Shown here piece after piece: positions 28,847 to 36,857 of a DNA stretch of 64,000 bases (within the stretch, counting starts at the first letter, position 1; each line of letters begins with the position of its first letter). Below the pieces are notes generated by a model that made no database searches, had not been told where the DNA came from, and saw only the letters and a program-made list of their open reading frames with translations. The position numbers and the translations under genes are program-made. Source of the stretch: JAFDVL01 sp043783625 (lineage in GTDB: Bacteria; Acidobacteriota; Blastocatellia; RBC074); assembly GCA_043783625.1 (NCBI GenBank), contig JAYVZE010000062.1:1-64000 (forward strand), in the 5' to 3' direction.

Positions 28847-29341
28847 ATGAGTATATGGAATGACATAGGAAAGCCGCTAAATATAAAAGTAATGATGCGG
28901 CAAAACGGATTTTATACTTCAAAAGATCAACTAATTGAAGACTTGGAATTCGCGGCTTCAACTTTAAAGACTCTCAATTCACTTGATAAGAACAAGGTTT
29001 ACTATTTTGCTGAACACTTTGAAAAAACAATAAAGATTCTAAAGCTTCGAGATACGATAGTCAAAAATTATAACTCTGGTAAAAAAATTGCTGAAGCTAT
29101 CTCTATCTTAAAAAGAATGGGAAGCTCTCTCGATAATCAGCAGGCTGCGGCGCAAGCTTATGGAAAACTTTTTAGCGGAATTGGCGAGTTGGCAGAATAT
29201 CTTCCCCCGCCAATCAATAGCTACCTCGCAATTTTTGCAGACGCCGAGGATTTTTTTGAAAATATCCGTGTCCAAGCAGATCCGAAGATTCATATTCGCG
29301 GCGATAACCTGAAAGCACTCAGAGACGAAGGCGTCCTCTAG
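28847..29341 (+). CDS. Unrecognised helical protein
   Basis: 164 residues, AGGAG 8 bp upstream. Predominantly amphipathic helix with a moderately hydrophobic stretch around 110-140 ('KLFSGIGELAEYLPPPINSY', then 'LAIFADAEDFFENI'). No signal peptide. That segment weakly recalls the start of the 25.8-kb gene ('AYAKLGGALDNISDAY'), so the two may be distant relatives. Gene and flanks are AT-rich. Function unknown. Confidence 0.65.
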   Translation: MSIWNDIGKPLNIKVMMRQNGFYTSKDQLIEDLEFAASTLKTLNSLDKNKVYYFAEHFEKTIKILKLRDTIVKNYNSGKKIAEAISILKRMGSSLDNQQAAAQAYGKLFSGIGELAEYLPPPINSYLAIFADAEDFFENIRVQADPKIHIRGDNLKALRDEGVL

Positions 29342-29400
29342 TATATTAAGAGCTAATTACAGATCAGTTCAATTCTGAACTGAAAAACAAGGAGAATAAG

Positions 29401-29826
29401 ATGTTTCGTAAATTAAATGTTTTGTTGATTGCGTTGGTTTGTTTGACTTTCGTTAGTTGTAAGCGCGATGACGAATTTAAGTCATTGATAAAAGATATTG
29501 ACGATCTTTCCACACAAATTGTTCAGACGGTCGAGCAAGGCAAAGGCTCTGTCGCCAGTATTGATGCTGCGCAAAAAGTAATTGAAGCCAGACGCGATGG
29601 AATTCAGAAAAAGATGAAAGGGCTTAGTTCCGTTGCTAACTTTCAGGTTAGTGAAGAAACAAGAAAAGCGATGGAAGCAAGTCTGACTAAGAACGTGACC
29701 GCAGTTGTCGGATTACAAATGACGTACATGATGCAGAGTATCCAAAACCCAGCGATCAAAGCTAAGCTTGAGGCACTCACCAAAAATTATCAGGTATTGT
29801 TAACGGAAGGTTTTAAAGAAAAATAA
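29401..29826 (+). CDS. Small lipoprotein
   Basis: 141 residues with a strong AAGGAG. The signal peptide ends in lipobox FVSC. The mature part looks like a helical hairpin, with two long amphipathic helices ('IKDIDDLSTQIVQTVEQGKG', 'AMEASLTKNVTAVVGLQMTY'). Not recognised. It lies 60 bp after the helical protein and 31 bp before a small membrane protein, so co-transcription is likely. Confidence 0.7.
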   Translation: MFRKLNVLLIALVCLTFVSCKRDDEFKSLIKDIDDLSTQIVQTVEQGKGSVASIDAAQKVIEARRDGIQKKMKGLSSVANFQVSEETRKAMEASLTKNVTAVVGLQMTYMMQSIQNPAIKAKLEALTKNYQVLLTEGFKEK

Positions 29827-29857
29827 CATTTTTGTCTATTCGTATGAGGGGGGAAAT

Positions 29858-30109
29858 ATGAACGCTAACGTGGTTGAAGTAATAATCGTAGTAATTTGTT
29901 GTAGCCTGGTTGGGTACTTTTGCCAAAAGTTTATTGCTAAATTTGGTAAAGCCGAAAAAAATAGTGAAGCAACTCAGGTAGATAATTGGGTGGGTAAAAT
30001 GAATAATTTATCTACCAACCTGTATTGGTATACCTTTCGAGCTTTTGTGTTTTTAGTAAGTACGTTTTTAGTCTGGTTATTGTATTTATGGGTGCGAGGT
30101 TTATTTTAA
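29858..30109 (+). CDS. Small two-helix membrane protein
   Basis: 83 residues, preceded by GAGGGGGGAAAT. One membrane helix lies near each end ('VIIVVICCSLVGYF' and 'FVFLVSTFLVWLLYLWV') with a polar loop between. Not recognised; size suggests an accessory subunit of a membrane complex with its neighbours. Confidence 0.65.
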   Translation: MNANVVEVIIVVICCSLVGYFCQKFIAKFGKAEKNSEATQVDNWVGKMNNLSTNLYWYTFRAFVFLVSTFLVWLLYLWVRGLF

Positions 30110-30150
30110 CCAGGCTAGTAGTTTGGAGTTGGATCAAAAAAGAGAGAAAT

Positions 30151-30888
30151 ATGAATGAAATATTACTACCGAGCGAAACGATTGTTTATAAATGTGAGAT
30201 ATTCTACGGTGCACCTGATAAGAATGTCTATCAAGCACAAGTGCAGGTTTCAGAATCCCAACTGATTGTTAAATTATCGCAAAAAGAGTCAGCTTCCGAA
30301 TATCTATCGGGATTAGCCGTAATAAAATTCGTACAGGGGTTTAATGTTTTGATTATTAAAAAAAATGATATTCAAAATGTTGAGATACACGGTGGCTTTA
30401 TTAGTAACAAGTGTATCGTAACCTTAACAGATCAATCAGTTCACATTTTTGATCGTCGTGCTTTGAAAGTGAATGAGTTAGCTGAATTTATAAAAGCCAG
30501 TACAAAACCAAGTGTTCCCGCAAATAATGAAACAGTCAGAAGTAGCATTCCGGTTATCAACAGTGAAACTGTCCGAAATAGTAATCCTGTCCCCGTTAAA
30601 GATTATAACAATAACCCTGATGAATATTTCAGTTGGAGTAAGAAGGCTGCGGTACTGGCAATTGCCGGGTTAGCCCTTTTCTTTACTGATGGACTGATGT
30701 TTGGGCTTTTACAATATATTCTGTTTCTGGTAGCCATCATCGTTTCAATTATTCAATTGCTGGCGATTTATAAAAATTTCGCACAAGTCAAAGGAGGTAA
30801 AACGAGCTTATCAATTGGGATATTTATAGCATTGATCCTCGTTACAAGTTTACTGCTGGCAGGAAAAACACTAATGGATTTACTCTAA
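30151..30888 (+). CDS. Membrane protein with N-terminal soluble domain
   Basis: 245 residues from ATG 30151, with AGAGAG upstream; a longer reading from 30025 overlaps the previous gene in another frame and is not supported. The first ~130 residues are a beta-rich soluble domain with PH-like character ('ETIVYKCEIFYGA', 'NKCIVTLTDQSVHIFDRRAL'). A Ser/Asn/Pro linker with a partial repeat ('ETVRSSIPV', 'ETVRNSNPV') leads to three hydrophobic segments. Bacterial PH-like membrane proteins of this plan exist, but the match is by eye only. Confidence 0.65.
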   Translation: MNEILLPSETIVYKCEIFYGAPDKNVYQAQVQVSESQLIVKLSQKESASEYLSGLAVIKFVQGFNVLIIKKNDIQNVEIHGGFISNKCIVTLTDQSVHIFDRRALKVNELAEFIKASTKPSVPANNETVRSSIPVINSETVRNSNPVPVKDYNNNPDEYFSWSKKAAVLAIAGLALFFTDGLMFGLLQYILFLVAIIVSIIQLLAIYKNFAQVKGGKTSLSIGIFIALILVTSLLLAGKTLMDLL

Positions 30889-30921
30889 CGTTGGCCCATT
30901 GTCTAAAGGAAATTAATAAAT

Positions 30922-31650
30922 ATGAAATATTTAATTAAGACTCACTCTATCTTGATAATAGTTTTAATTGCCTTGAGCACGGCTTGTCAGAATGTTAAGT
31001 TTTCTCAAACGAATGGAAGAATTAGTATTATCACCAGTACATCGAGTGCCAGCCCAAGCCCGACGCTGAACCCTCTATATAAAAATGACAAATATAAATT
31101 TGCAGTTAGATTTCCAGTGAAATGCCAGGAGATAACTCAAGATACAAAGCCTGAGAAAGTTATCTTTGGTGAACTACCAGCTATTCACTTTCGCGCTAAC
31201 TGTAAATCGGATGGCATCTTTGAAGTAAACATTGTGATGTTTAATGCTATTTTGCGGAAACATGGAAAAAATCAGAAGGATCGCGAGGAAATGCTTCCTT
31301 CATTTTCACTTCCTTTTATCTCCGAACCTAATAAATTCGTTAAAGAAAAAAACTTAACCTGGCAAAATTGCCCCGCAAAAATAGTAACAGTGAAAAGTTC
31401 TGATGATAATGGGAAGCCGATGGATTTGAGGGCTTTGCTTATCAATACAGGAGATAAGGTCTTCGAAGTGGTTGCCGCTACTGCGCCAAACAGAATAGAT
31501 GATCCTTACGTCAAAAACTTCTTCGACTCCTTTAAGCTTGAATCCGCACTTCCTCCGGCAGTTCCAATTACTACTGTTGAGGCAAATGAAGGCTCAATAT
31601 CAAAAACGAAATTACTAAAATATGTACCTGACATTTTGCAACTATACTAA
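30922..31650 (+). CDS. Lipoprotein, possibly PsbP-like
   Basis: 242 residues with a signal peptide and lipobox LSTAC. A short Ser/Pro linker precedes a domain with 'YKFAVRFPVKC' and a C-terminal 'VKNFFDSFKLE', the pattern of PsbP-like/DUF1795-type domains. Part of the same-strand run of envelope proteins. Function unknown. Confidence 0.65.
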   Translation: MKYLIKTHSILIIVLIALSTACQNVKFSQTNGRISIITSTSSASPSPTLNPLYKNDKYKFAVRFPVKCQEITQDTKPEKVIFGELPAIHFRANCKSDGIFEVNIVMFNAILRKHGKNQKDREEMLPSFSLPFISEPNKFVKEKNLTWQNCPAKIVTVKSSDDNGKPMDLRALLINTGDKVFEVVAATAPNRIDDPYVKNFFDSFKLESALPPAVPITTVEANEGSISKTKLLKYVPDILQLY

Positions 31651-31668
31651 GAAAGAAAGAAAAATAAT

Positions 31669-31761
31669 ATGACTATCGTCGTAGCGATTGTTTTATCCAT
31701 GATCGCAGCTTTAATTACTTCATATGTGATGAAAGCTCGCAAAAAAAATAATGACAAATAA
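31669..31761 (+). CDS. Tiny membrane protein (30 aa)
   Basis: A 30-codon ORF: one hydrophobic helix ('MTIVVAIVLSMIAALITSYV') followed by a basic tail (KARKKNNDK), which fits the positive-inside rule for a single-pass protein. The purine-rich GAAAGAAAGAAA lies just upstream and a strong hairpin follows the stop. Size leaves real doubt. Confidence 0.45.
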   Translation: MTIVVAIVLSMIAALITSYVMKARKKNNDK

Positions 31762-31779
31762 CTTTGTCATGAAGCTTCG

Positions 31780-31818
31780 AACTGATTTGGAGCCGCTTCG
31801 AGTGACTCCAAATCAGTT
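31780..31818. terminator. Hairpin after the small-protein run
   Basis: AACTGATTTGGAG (31780-31792) pairs perfectly with its complement at 31806-31818 over a 13-nt loop. TTTCGG follows, not a good U-run. It marks the end of the AT-rich gene run, 39 bp before the next start. Confidence 0.6.
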
Positions 31819-31856
31819 TCGGTTTGAACCAGAAAATATAGTCTTGGCAGGTAATC

Positions 31857-32360
31857 ATGATGGAACCTGAACAATCTGAAAATTCTGCGAGTTATTCGCC
31901 AACAGCCGAGAAAAAGCCGCCAACCATTACTCCACCCAAAAAAACGGAATGGGATTTTTACCTGAAAGCAGGCTTGTTGGTTCTTATCGGCTGGGTGGTT
32001 TTCCATTTTATTCTGATGATTTTCCTACCGACATATTTGGCTATCTTTTATGTTGCTATAGCCTGCATGTTTCCGATTATGCTAACCGTCGTGTCATCAA
32101 ATAAATCATGGTATGTCGGGACGCTCGTCTATATTGCCTCTTCGGTCACGGTCATTTGGGTATTATATGAGGTCGGCGATTTTATCTTACCCTTTTGGGC
32201 AATTTCAGGGAGTGGAAGGCATGCGCAAGACGCGACGGGCAGTTGGATGGCGGGCTTCGCTGGGTTTGCGTTGTCGCTCTTCGCTCTCATCGGGGCTTGG
32301 GGAATGGTGTCGGATGCGATTAAAGAGTATCGAAAAAAACGCAACACCGGCCCTCTGTAG
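31857..32360 (+). CDS. Four-helix membrane protein, unrecognised
   Basis: 167 residues with a soluble N-terminus of about 35 residues and four hydrophobic segments: 'GLLVLIGWVVFHFILMIF', 'LAIFYVAIACMFPIMLTVV', 'TLVYIASSVTVIWVLYEVG' and 'WMAGFAGFALSLFALIGAW'. The tail is basic (EYRKKRN). No known family seen. A second ATG three bases on is equally possible as the start. Confidence 0.6.
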   Translation: MMEPEQSENSASYSPTAEKKPPTITPPKKTEWDFYLKAGLLVLIGWVVFHFILMIFLPTYLAIFYVAIACMFPIMLTVVSSNKSWYVGTLVYIASSVTVIWVLYEVGDFILPFWAISGSGRHAQDATGSWMAGFAGFALSLFALIGAWGMVSDAIKEYRKKRNTGPL

Positions 32361-32568
32361 TTTCCGCCATAAGCCGCTTGCCAAACAAAAAGTGATTTTT
32401 CTTGCATACGTCTTCAATTTCGCGCTCCTAAAATTCAATAAGTCAAATTCAAAAACTTCCTTTTGAAAAGTGAAACTTGTCCTCCTCTGGTCAAACTCCG
32501 CCGCCTCCGTTACAATTTGCGATTCATTTCTTGCTTGAAATTTTGGTTATTAAACAGGAGAAGTTGAC

Positions 32569-33831
32569 ATGTCCTCTGGCAGATTAGCGATTGTAGTTGG
32601 TGGCGGACCCGCACCGGGAATTAATGCAGTCATTTCGTCCGCTGCGATTGAAGCGATTAATGAAGGCTTTGAAGTCTTCGGGATTCAGGACGGCTTCAAA
32701 TGGTTGATTCGGGAAGACGCTTCGAAAATTCGCCCCATCGCCATTGAAGATGTCTCGCGCATTCATTTGAAAGGCGGCTCCGTCCTCGGCACTGCCCGCG
32801 ATAATCCCACCAAAACTGAACAGGGAATTAAATCCGTCATCAGCACTTTGCGCTCGGTTGGCATTACGCATCTGGTGACGATTGGCGGAGACGATACGGC
32901 GTTGTCATCCAGCTACGTCGCGGAAAAATCCAACGGCGCAATTAAGACGGTTCACGTTCCGAAAACAATTGATAATGATTTGCCGTTGCCGAATCACATC
33001 CCGACCTTTGGATTTCAAACGGCGCGTCACGTTGGGGTCGAACTCGTCCGCAACCTGATGGAAGATGCGCGTTCGACAAAACGCTGGTACGTCGTCGTGG
33101 CAATGGGGCGGCAAGCTGGTCATCTGGCGTTGGGGATTGGTAAAGCTTCGGGTGCGACGGTGACATTGATTCGGGAAGAATTTGAGCAGGAGACAGTTCC
33201 GTTTGCTCACATCTGCGACATCGTGGAAGGCGCAGTCATTAAACGTCGTGCGATGGGCAAAAATTATGGCGTTGCGATTCTGGCGGAAGGCGTGATTGAA
33301 AAATTAAATCCGGCGGAACTGGCTGACCTTGAAGATGTCGAACGCGACGAACACGGTCATATCCGCTTTGCTGAAGTTGATCTGGCGCGCAAAGTGAAAG
33401 TTGAAGTTCAGAGCCGTCTTGCCAGTCGCGGCATTAAGACTACGTTGACGAATAAAAATATTGGTTATGAACTACGTTGTTGCGATCCGATTCCTTTTGA
33501 TATGGCGTATTGCCGTGATTTGGGTTATAGCGCAATTAAGTTTTTAGTCGGCGGCGGCAGCGGAGCCATGGCCACGGTGCAAGGCGGCAAATTGACGCCG
33601 ATGTATTTCAAAGATTTGCGCGATCCGGTCAGTAATAAAACCAAAGTCCGCAACGTTGATATTCGCAGCGAAAGCTATCGCGTGGCGCGGGAGTACATGC
33701 TCCGGCTTGAAAGCAAAGACTTTGAATATTCGGCGTGGGTTGAAAAACTCGCCGAGGCAGCAAAATTATCAGTCGGTGAATTCCGCAGCAAATTTGAATA
33801 TTTGCGCGACCGCACCGTTTCTGGAGCGTAG
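32569..33831 (+). CDS. Phosphofructokinase, pyrophosphate type (first copy)
   Basis: 420 residues, AGGAGAAG upstream. PFK family: 'GGGPAPGINAVI', 'IGGDDTALSS', 'PKTIDNDLPLP'. Residues Asp109 (second Asp of GGDD) and Lys132 (PKTIDND) are those of pyrophosphate-dependent enzymes; ATP-dependent PFKs have Gly at both places. So it should phosphorylate fructose-6-phosphate with PPi, reversibly. A related gene follows 79 bp later. Confidence 0.9.
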   Translation: MSSGRLAIVVGGGPAPGINAVISSAAIEAINEGFEVFGIQDGFKWLIREDASKIRPIAIEDVSRIHLKGGSVLGTARDNPTKTEQGIKSVISTLRSVGITHLVTIGGDDTALSSSYVAEKSNGAIKTVHVPKTIDNDLPLPNHIPTFGFQTARHVGVELVRNLMEDARSTKRWYVVVAMGRQAGHLALGIGKASGATVTLIREEFEQETVPFAHICDIVEGAVIKRRAMGKNYGVAILAEGVIEKLNPAELADLEDVERDEHGHIRFAEVDLARKVKVEVQSRLASRGIKTTLTNKNIGYELRCCDPIPFDMAYCRDLGYSAIKFLVGGGSGAMATVQGGKLTPMYFKDLRDPVSNKTKVRNVDIRSESYRVAREYMLRLESKDFEYSAWVEKLAEAAKLSVGEFRSKFEYLRDRTVSGA

Positions 33832-33842
33832 AAGCAGATCAT

Positions 33843-33889
33843 AGGGAGCAGGGACAAGGGGCAAGAGGTTTTTCTTATCCCTGTTCCCT
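33843..33889. repeat. Inverted repeat between the two phosphofructokinase genes
   Basis: 15-nt arms (33843-33857 and 33875-33889, AGGGAGCAGGGACAA type) pair at 13 positions, the other two being G-T. TTTTA follows. It may act as a weak terminator or be one more of the dispersed repeats. Confidence 0.6.
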
Positions 33890-33910
33890 TTTAGCCAAAC
33901 TCTAATTCTT

Positions 33911-35152
33911 ATGGCAACTAAAAAACTTGGTATTGTGGTGGGCGGCGGCCCCGCTCCCGGAACAAATGGCGTGATTGCGGCAGTCACCATCGAAGCGATT
34001 AATGCGGGCGTGACACCAATTGGTTTTCACGATGGCTTTGAATGGTTGGCGCAACGCTACACCGATGAACAGCATGAACTGACGATTAATGAAGTCTCGC
34101 GTATCAACCTTGATGGCGGAGTCGTTCTTGGCACTTCGCGGCGTGATATTACTCGTGATCCTGAAGGGCTTGAGAATACTGTGGCTGCGCTCAAGAAGCT
34201 TGAGATTGAATCTTTAATCGTCATTGGCGGTGATGACAGCATTCGCAGTGCATCTGCCATCACTGACGCGACAAATGGCGCGATTAAAGTCGTCCTGATT
34301 CCCAAAAGTATTGATAATGATTTATGGATGCCGCTGCCGGTTCCAACGCTCGGTTATGAGACTGCACGACACGTTGGTGTCGGCGTGGTGCAAAGCCTGA
34401 TGGAAGACGCCCGCACGACAGGACGCTGGTACGTTGGCGTCACGATGGGGCGACCCACCGGACATCTGACGTTGGGCATTGGCAAAGCTGCGAGCGCAAC
34501 CTGTACGATTATTCCTGAAGAATTCAAAAGCGACCGGATTAAACTGTCGAAAATTTGCGATATTGTCGAAGGTTCGATCATTAAGCGTCGTGCGATGGGA
34601 CGAAACTTCGGAGTCGTTTTGCTCTCTGAAGCACTGGTAGAATTTCTTTCGCCCGATGAGATCGTTGAATTGCAAAACGTAGATCGTGATGCGCAAGGCA
34701 ACATTCGTGTCACCGAGATTGATCTTGGGCGCCGGGTCAAAAGTGAAGTCCAATCCCGTTTGGAAAAACGCGGCATCAAAGTCACTTTGGTCGAAAAGAC
34801 CATTGGCTACGAGTTACGCTGTGCACCCCCGATTCCGATGGATGCTGAAATGGCGCGAGATTTGGGATTTGGTGCAGTGAATTACCTGCTCAAGGGTGGC
34901 TCCGGGGCAATGGTGACAGTGCAGGGCGGGGAACTGCTGCCGATTCCGTTCAAGGAAGCTTTAGATCCGGTGACAGGCTCAGGGCGACTTCGCTCAGTGG
35001 ATGTGGATACTGAAAGTTATCAGGTGGCACGTGATTACATGGTACGCATCAATGCCAGAGACTTCAACGATGAAGGGTGGCTGGCCAGCCTGGGAGAAGC
35101 TGGTGGACTGACAATTGATGAAATCAAGTTACGGTTTCAACCCGTGAATTAA
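33911..35152 (+). CDS. Phosphofructokinase, pyrophosphate type (second copy)
   Basis: 413 residues, clearly a paralogue of the preceding protein along its full length ('GGGPAPGTNGVI', 'IGGDDSIRSA', 'PKSIDNDLWMP', 'FGAVNYLLKGGSGAMVTVQGG'). Asp109 and Lys132 are again the PPi-type residues and fall at identical positions. Substrate-side loops differ ('LWMPLPVPTLGYETARHVG' against 'LPLPNHIPTFGFQTARHVG'), so a different substrate or a heteromer is possible. Tandem PPi-type PFKs are not a usual arrangement. Confidence 0.88.
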   Translation: MATKKLGIVVGGGPAPGTNGVIAAVTIEAINAGVTPIGFHDGFEWLAQRYTDEQHELTINEVSRINLDGGVVLGTSRRDITRDPEGLENTVAALKKLEIESLIVIGGDDSIRSASAITDATNGAIKVVLIPKSIDNDLWMPLPVPTLGYETARHVGVGVVQSLMEDARTTGRWYVGVTMGRPTGHLTLGIGKAASATCTIIPEEFKSDRIKLSKICDIVEGSIIKRRAMGRNFGVVLLSEALVEFLSPDEIVELQNVDRDAQGNIRVTEIDLGRRVKSEVQSRLEKRGIKVTLVEKTIGYELRCAPPIPMDAEMARDLGFGAVNYLLKGGSGAMVTVQGGELLPIPFKEALDPVTGSGRLRSVDVDTESYQVARDYMVRINARDFNDEGWLASLGEAGGLTIDEIKLRFQPVN

Positions 35153-35244
35153 CTAGAATTTATTACAGGTTACGATCAGTAAAGTCTTTGCGGTAAAAGG
35201 GTTTTAATCATTTTTGGTGAACGACAAAAAATGCAACTTTGAGC

Positions 35245-35272
35245 TTGACAAAAATTGTAAGTTGTAGACAAT
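35245..35272 (+). promoter_or_regulatory. Candidate sigma-70 promoter
   Basis: A perfect TTGACA (35245-35250), a 16-bp spacer and GACAAT (35267-35272). AATTGT and ACAATT arms flank the spacer as a small inverted repeat, so a repressor could overlap it. Confidence 0.45.
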
Positions 35273-35278
35273 TGGTGC

Positions 35279-35365
<87 letters not shown>

Positions 35366-35589
35366 CAGGAAATTCAGTCTGATACTGGAATTTGCGCTAC
35401 TTTCCTTGTGAACTTCCGACCTTTGCCTTATTCTTTACTCCCCCTAAGTTTTTCTCGACAAGATTGCTCCCCAGCTAAATGGATAAATATTTAGTCAAGT
35501 GTTCGTGTTTTCACGAAGACTGTGATTAATTACTAATCAGCATCCTTGATGTTTTAGATCGGTTGCGATTGCAACGTTAGGATCAGAAA

Positions 35590-35922
35590 ATGGCTAGAGC
35601 AGCTTGCCGGCTGAGCGTAATTTTTTGCGTTCTTGTGTGCTTGTCGCCAGTGGGAGCGACTCCAATTACATTAGCTGAATTTCAAAAAGATGATTCGATA
35701 GTCCAAGCGATGAAATGGGATTTATTGGTTCAAATTCAGGAAATGTCAAGACCGCTGGAGATCGAAAAATGGCAGAGAGTCAAGACTGAGACAGGTGCTA
35801 ATAGTAGTGCGACGACTGTAAGTAGGATGACGATACCAGAGTCACAATCATTAGTTTTGCTGGGAATCGGATTAGCCGGGATCGCCGTGTTAATGAAAAA
35901 GAAATCCCGAAAACTTCGTTAA
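35590..35922 (+). CDS. Secreted protein with PEP-CTERM-like anchor
   Basis: 110 residues. The N-terminal signal peptide is hydrophobic ('LSVIFCVLVCLSPVGA'). The C-terminus 'IPESQSLVLLGIGLAGIAVL' plus a basic end has the PEP-CTERM plan (P-E-P, hydrophobic helix, basic tail), with the third motif residue Ser instead of Pro. Such proteins are sorted to the surface by an exosortase, which is not in this window. The 60-residue mature core is unrecognised. Confidence 0.7.
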   Translation: MARAACRLSVIFCVLVCLSPVGATPITLAEFQKDDSIVQAMKWDLLVQIQEMSRPLEIEKWQRVKTETGANSSATTVSRMTIPESQSLVLLGIGLAGIAVLMKKKSRKLR

Positions 35923-35928
35923 GGATTA

Positions 35929-35985
35929 GGTGTGCCAGCAACTCACTGGCATCTCAGCTAAGTGCGAGCAAGATGCTGGCGCACC
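35929..35985. repeat. Cruciform-type repeat between convergent genes
   Basis: GGTGTGCCAGCA (35929-35940) pairs with TGCTGGCGCACC (35974-35985), one G-T. Inside lies a second small hairpin GCCAG...CTGGC (35934-35950). The core matches the repeats at 50807 and 60954. Position between convergent stops suggests a bidirectional terminator role. Confidence 0.65.
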
Positions 35986-35990
35986 AATAC

Positions 35991-36857
35991 TTACTCACTC
36001 CCGTATCGAATTTCCATCCGCCGAATTTTAAGGCTCGCCAAAGTTAAAACTACAGCAGTCACGATCAGCATTCCACTAACCGCAATCCACGCAGGTGTCG
36101 GTTCTCCAATGATGGCTAAAGGGCCTTCGTTGACAGGCACAGGAACGAGCGAGTGCAAGTAATGGATAATACTAATTTTTTTCAGGATAGGTGGCAGTAG
36201 AAAGTTAATCCATTCCCATCCGTAAACAAGCAGCGCTGGAATAATTGGATTCCGAAAAAGCAACCCAATTACCATAAACAAAGCTCCGTAGCCAATGCAT
36301 GCGAGAATTGTGATGCCCAGATAATCCAGAATTTGACCCAATCCGCCATCGCTGAAAATGTAATCCATGTTGGCTTGGAAACCACGCGGTAAATACAAAA
36401 AGAAAATCGCCCCGGCAGTTGAAAGCAAAAATAATGAGCAGGAAGCAATTAAGCCGGAAAGATATTTCCCTACGACTAAAACTTCGCGCCGGACAGCCGT
36501 GAGAAAATAATAGTGGAGGCTTTTATCTACGACTTCGCCGCGAAACAGATTCATGAAGATCCAGGCGCAGCCAAAGAAAATCACGGTTCGTAAAATCAAT
36601 CCTTCATGCAAATTTGAGAAGATGATTAACGCCTGCGAGAAATTTGTTCGTACGCCGCGTTGCATACTGCGATCAAACAACGCGAGCATCATCATAATCA
36701 CAACCGGAATCGCTGCGAGCAAATACATCGGCAAAGCGCGTTTGCTTAGAAAATTCTTTTTACTTTCTAGTCGTAAAATTCCAATGATCTGACTGACCCA
36801 TAACTGCCAACCTGTAGGTTTTTGATACGCGGGAACATTCATCGCGGCTGCATTCAT
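35991..36857 (-). CDS. ABC-2 type permease
   Basis: 288 residues, about six membrane helices, ABC-2/NatB-like ('ALPMYLLAAIPVVIMMMLALF', 'YLSGLIASCSLFLLSTAGAI', 'IAVSGMLIVTAVVLTLASL'). Its start overlaps the upstream ATPase stop by one base, so the two are translated together. Last gene of the permease-ATPase-permease set and of the whole minus-strand locus. Substrate unknown. Confidence 0.85.
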   Translation of the reverse strand: MNAAAMNVPAYQKPTGWQLWVSQIIGILRLESKKNFLSKRALPMYLLAAIPVVIMMMLALFDRSMQRGVRTNFSQALIIFSNLHEGLILRTVIFFGCAWIFMNLFRGEVVDKSLHYYFLTAVRREVLVVGKYLSGLIASCSLFLLSTAGAIFFLYLPRGFQANMDYIFSDGGLGQILDYLGITILACIGYGALFMVIGLLFRNPIIPALLVYGWEWINFLLPPILKKISIIHYLHSLVPVPVNEGPLAIIGEPTPAWIAVSGMLIVTAVVLTLASLKIRRMEIRYGSE

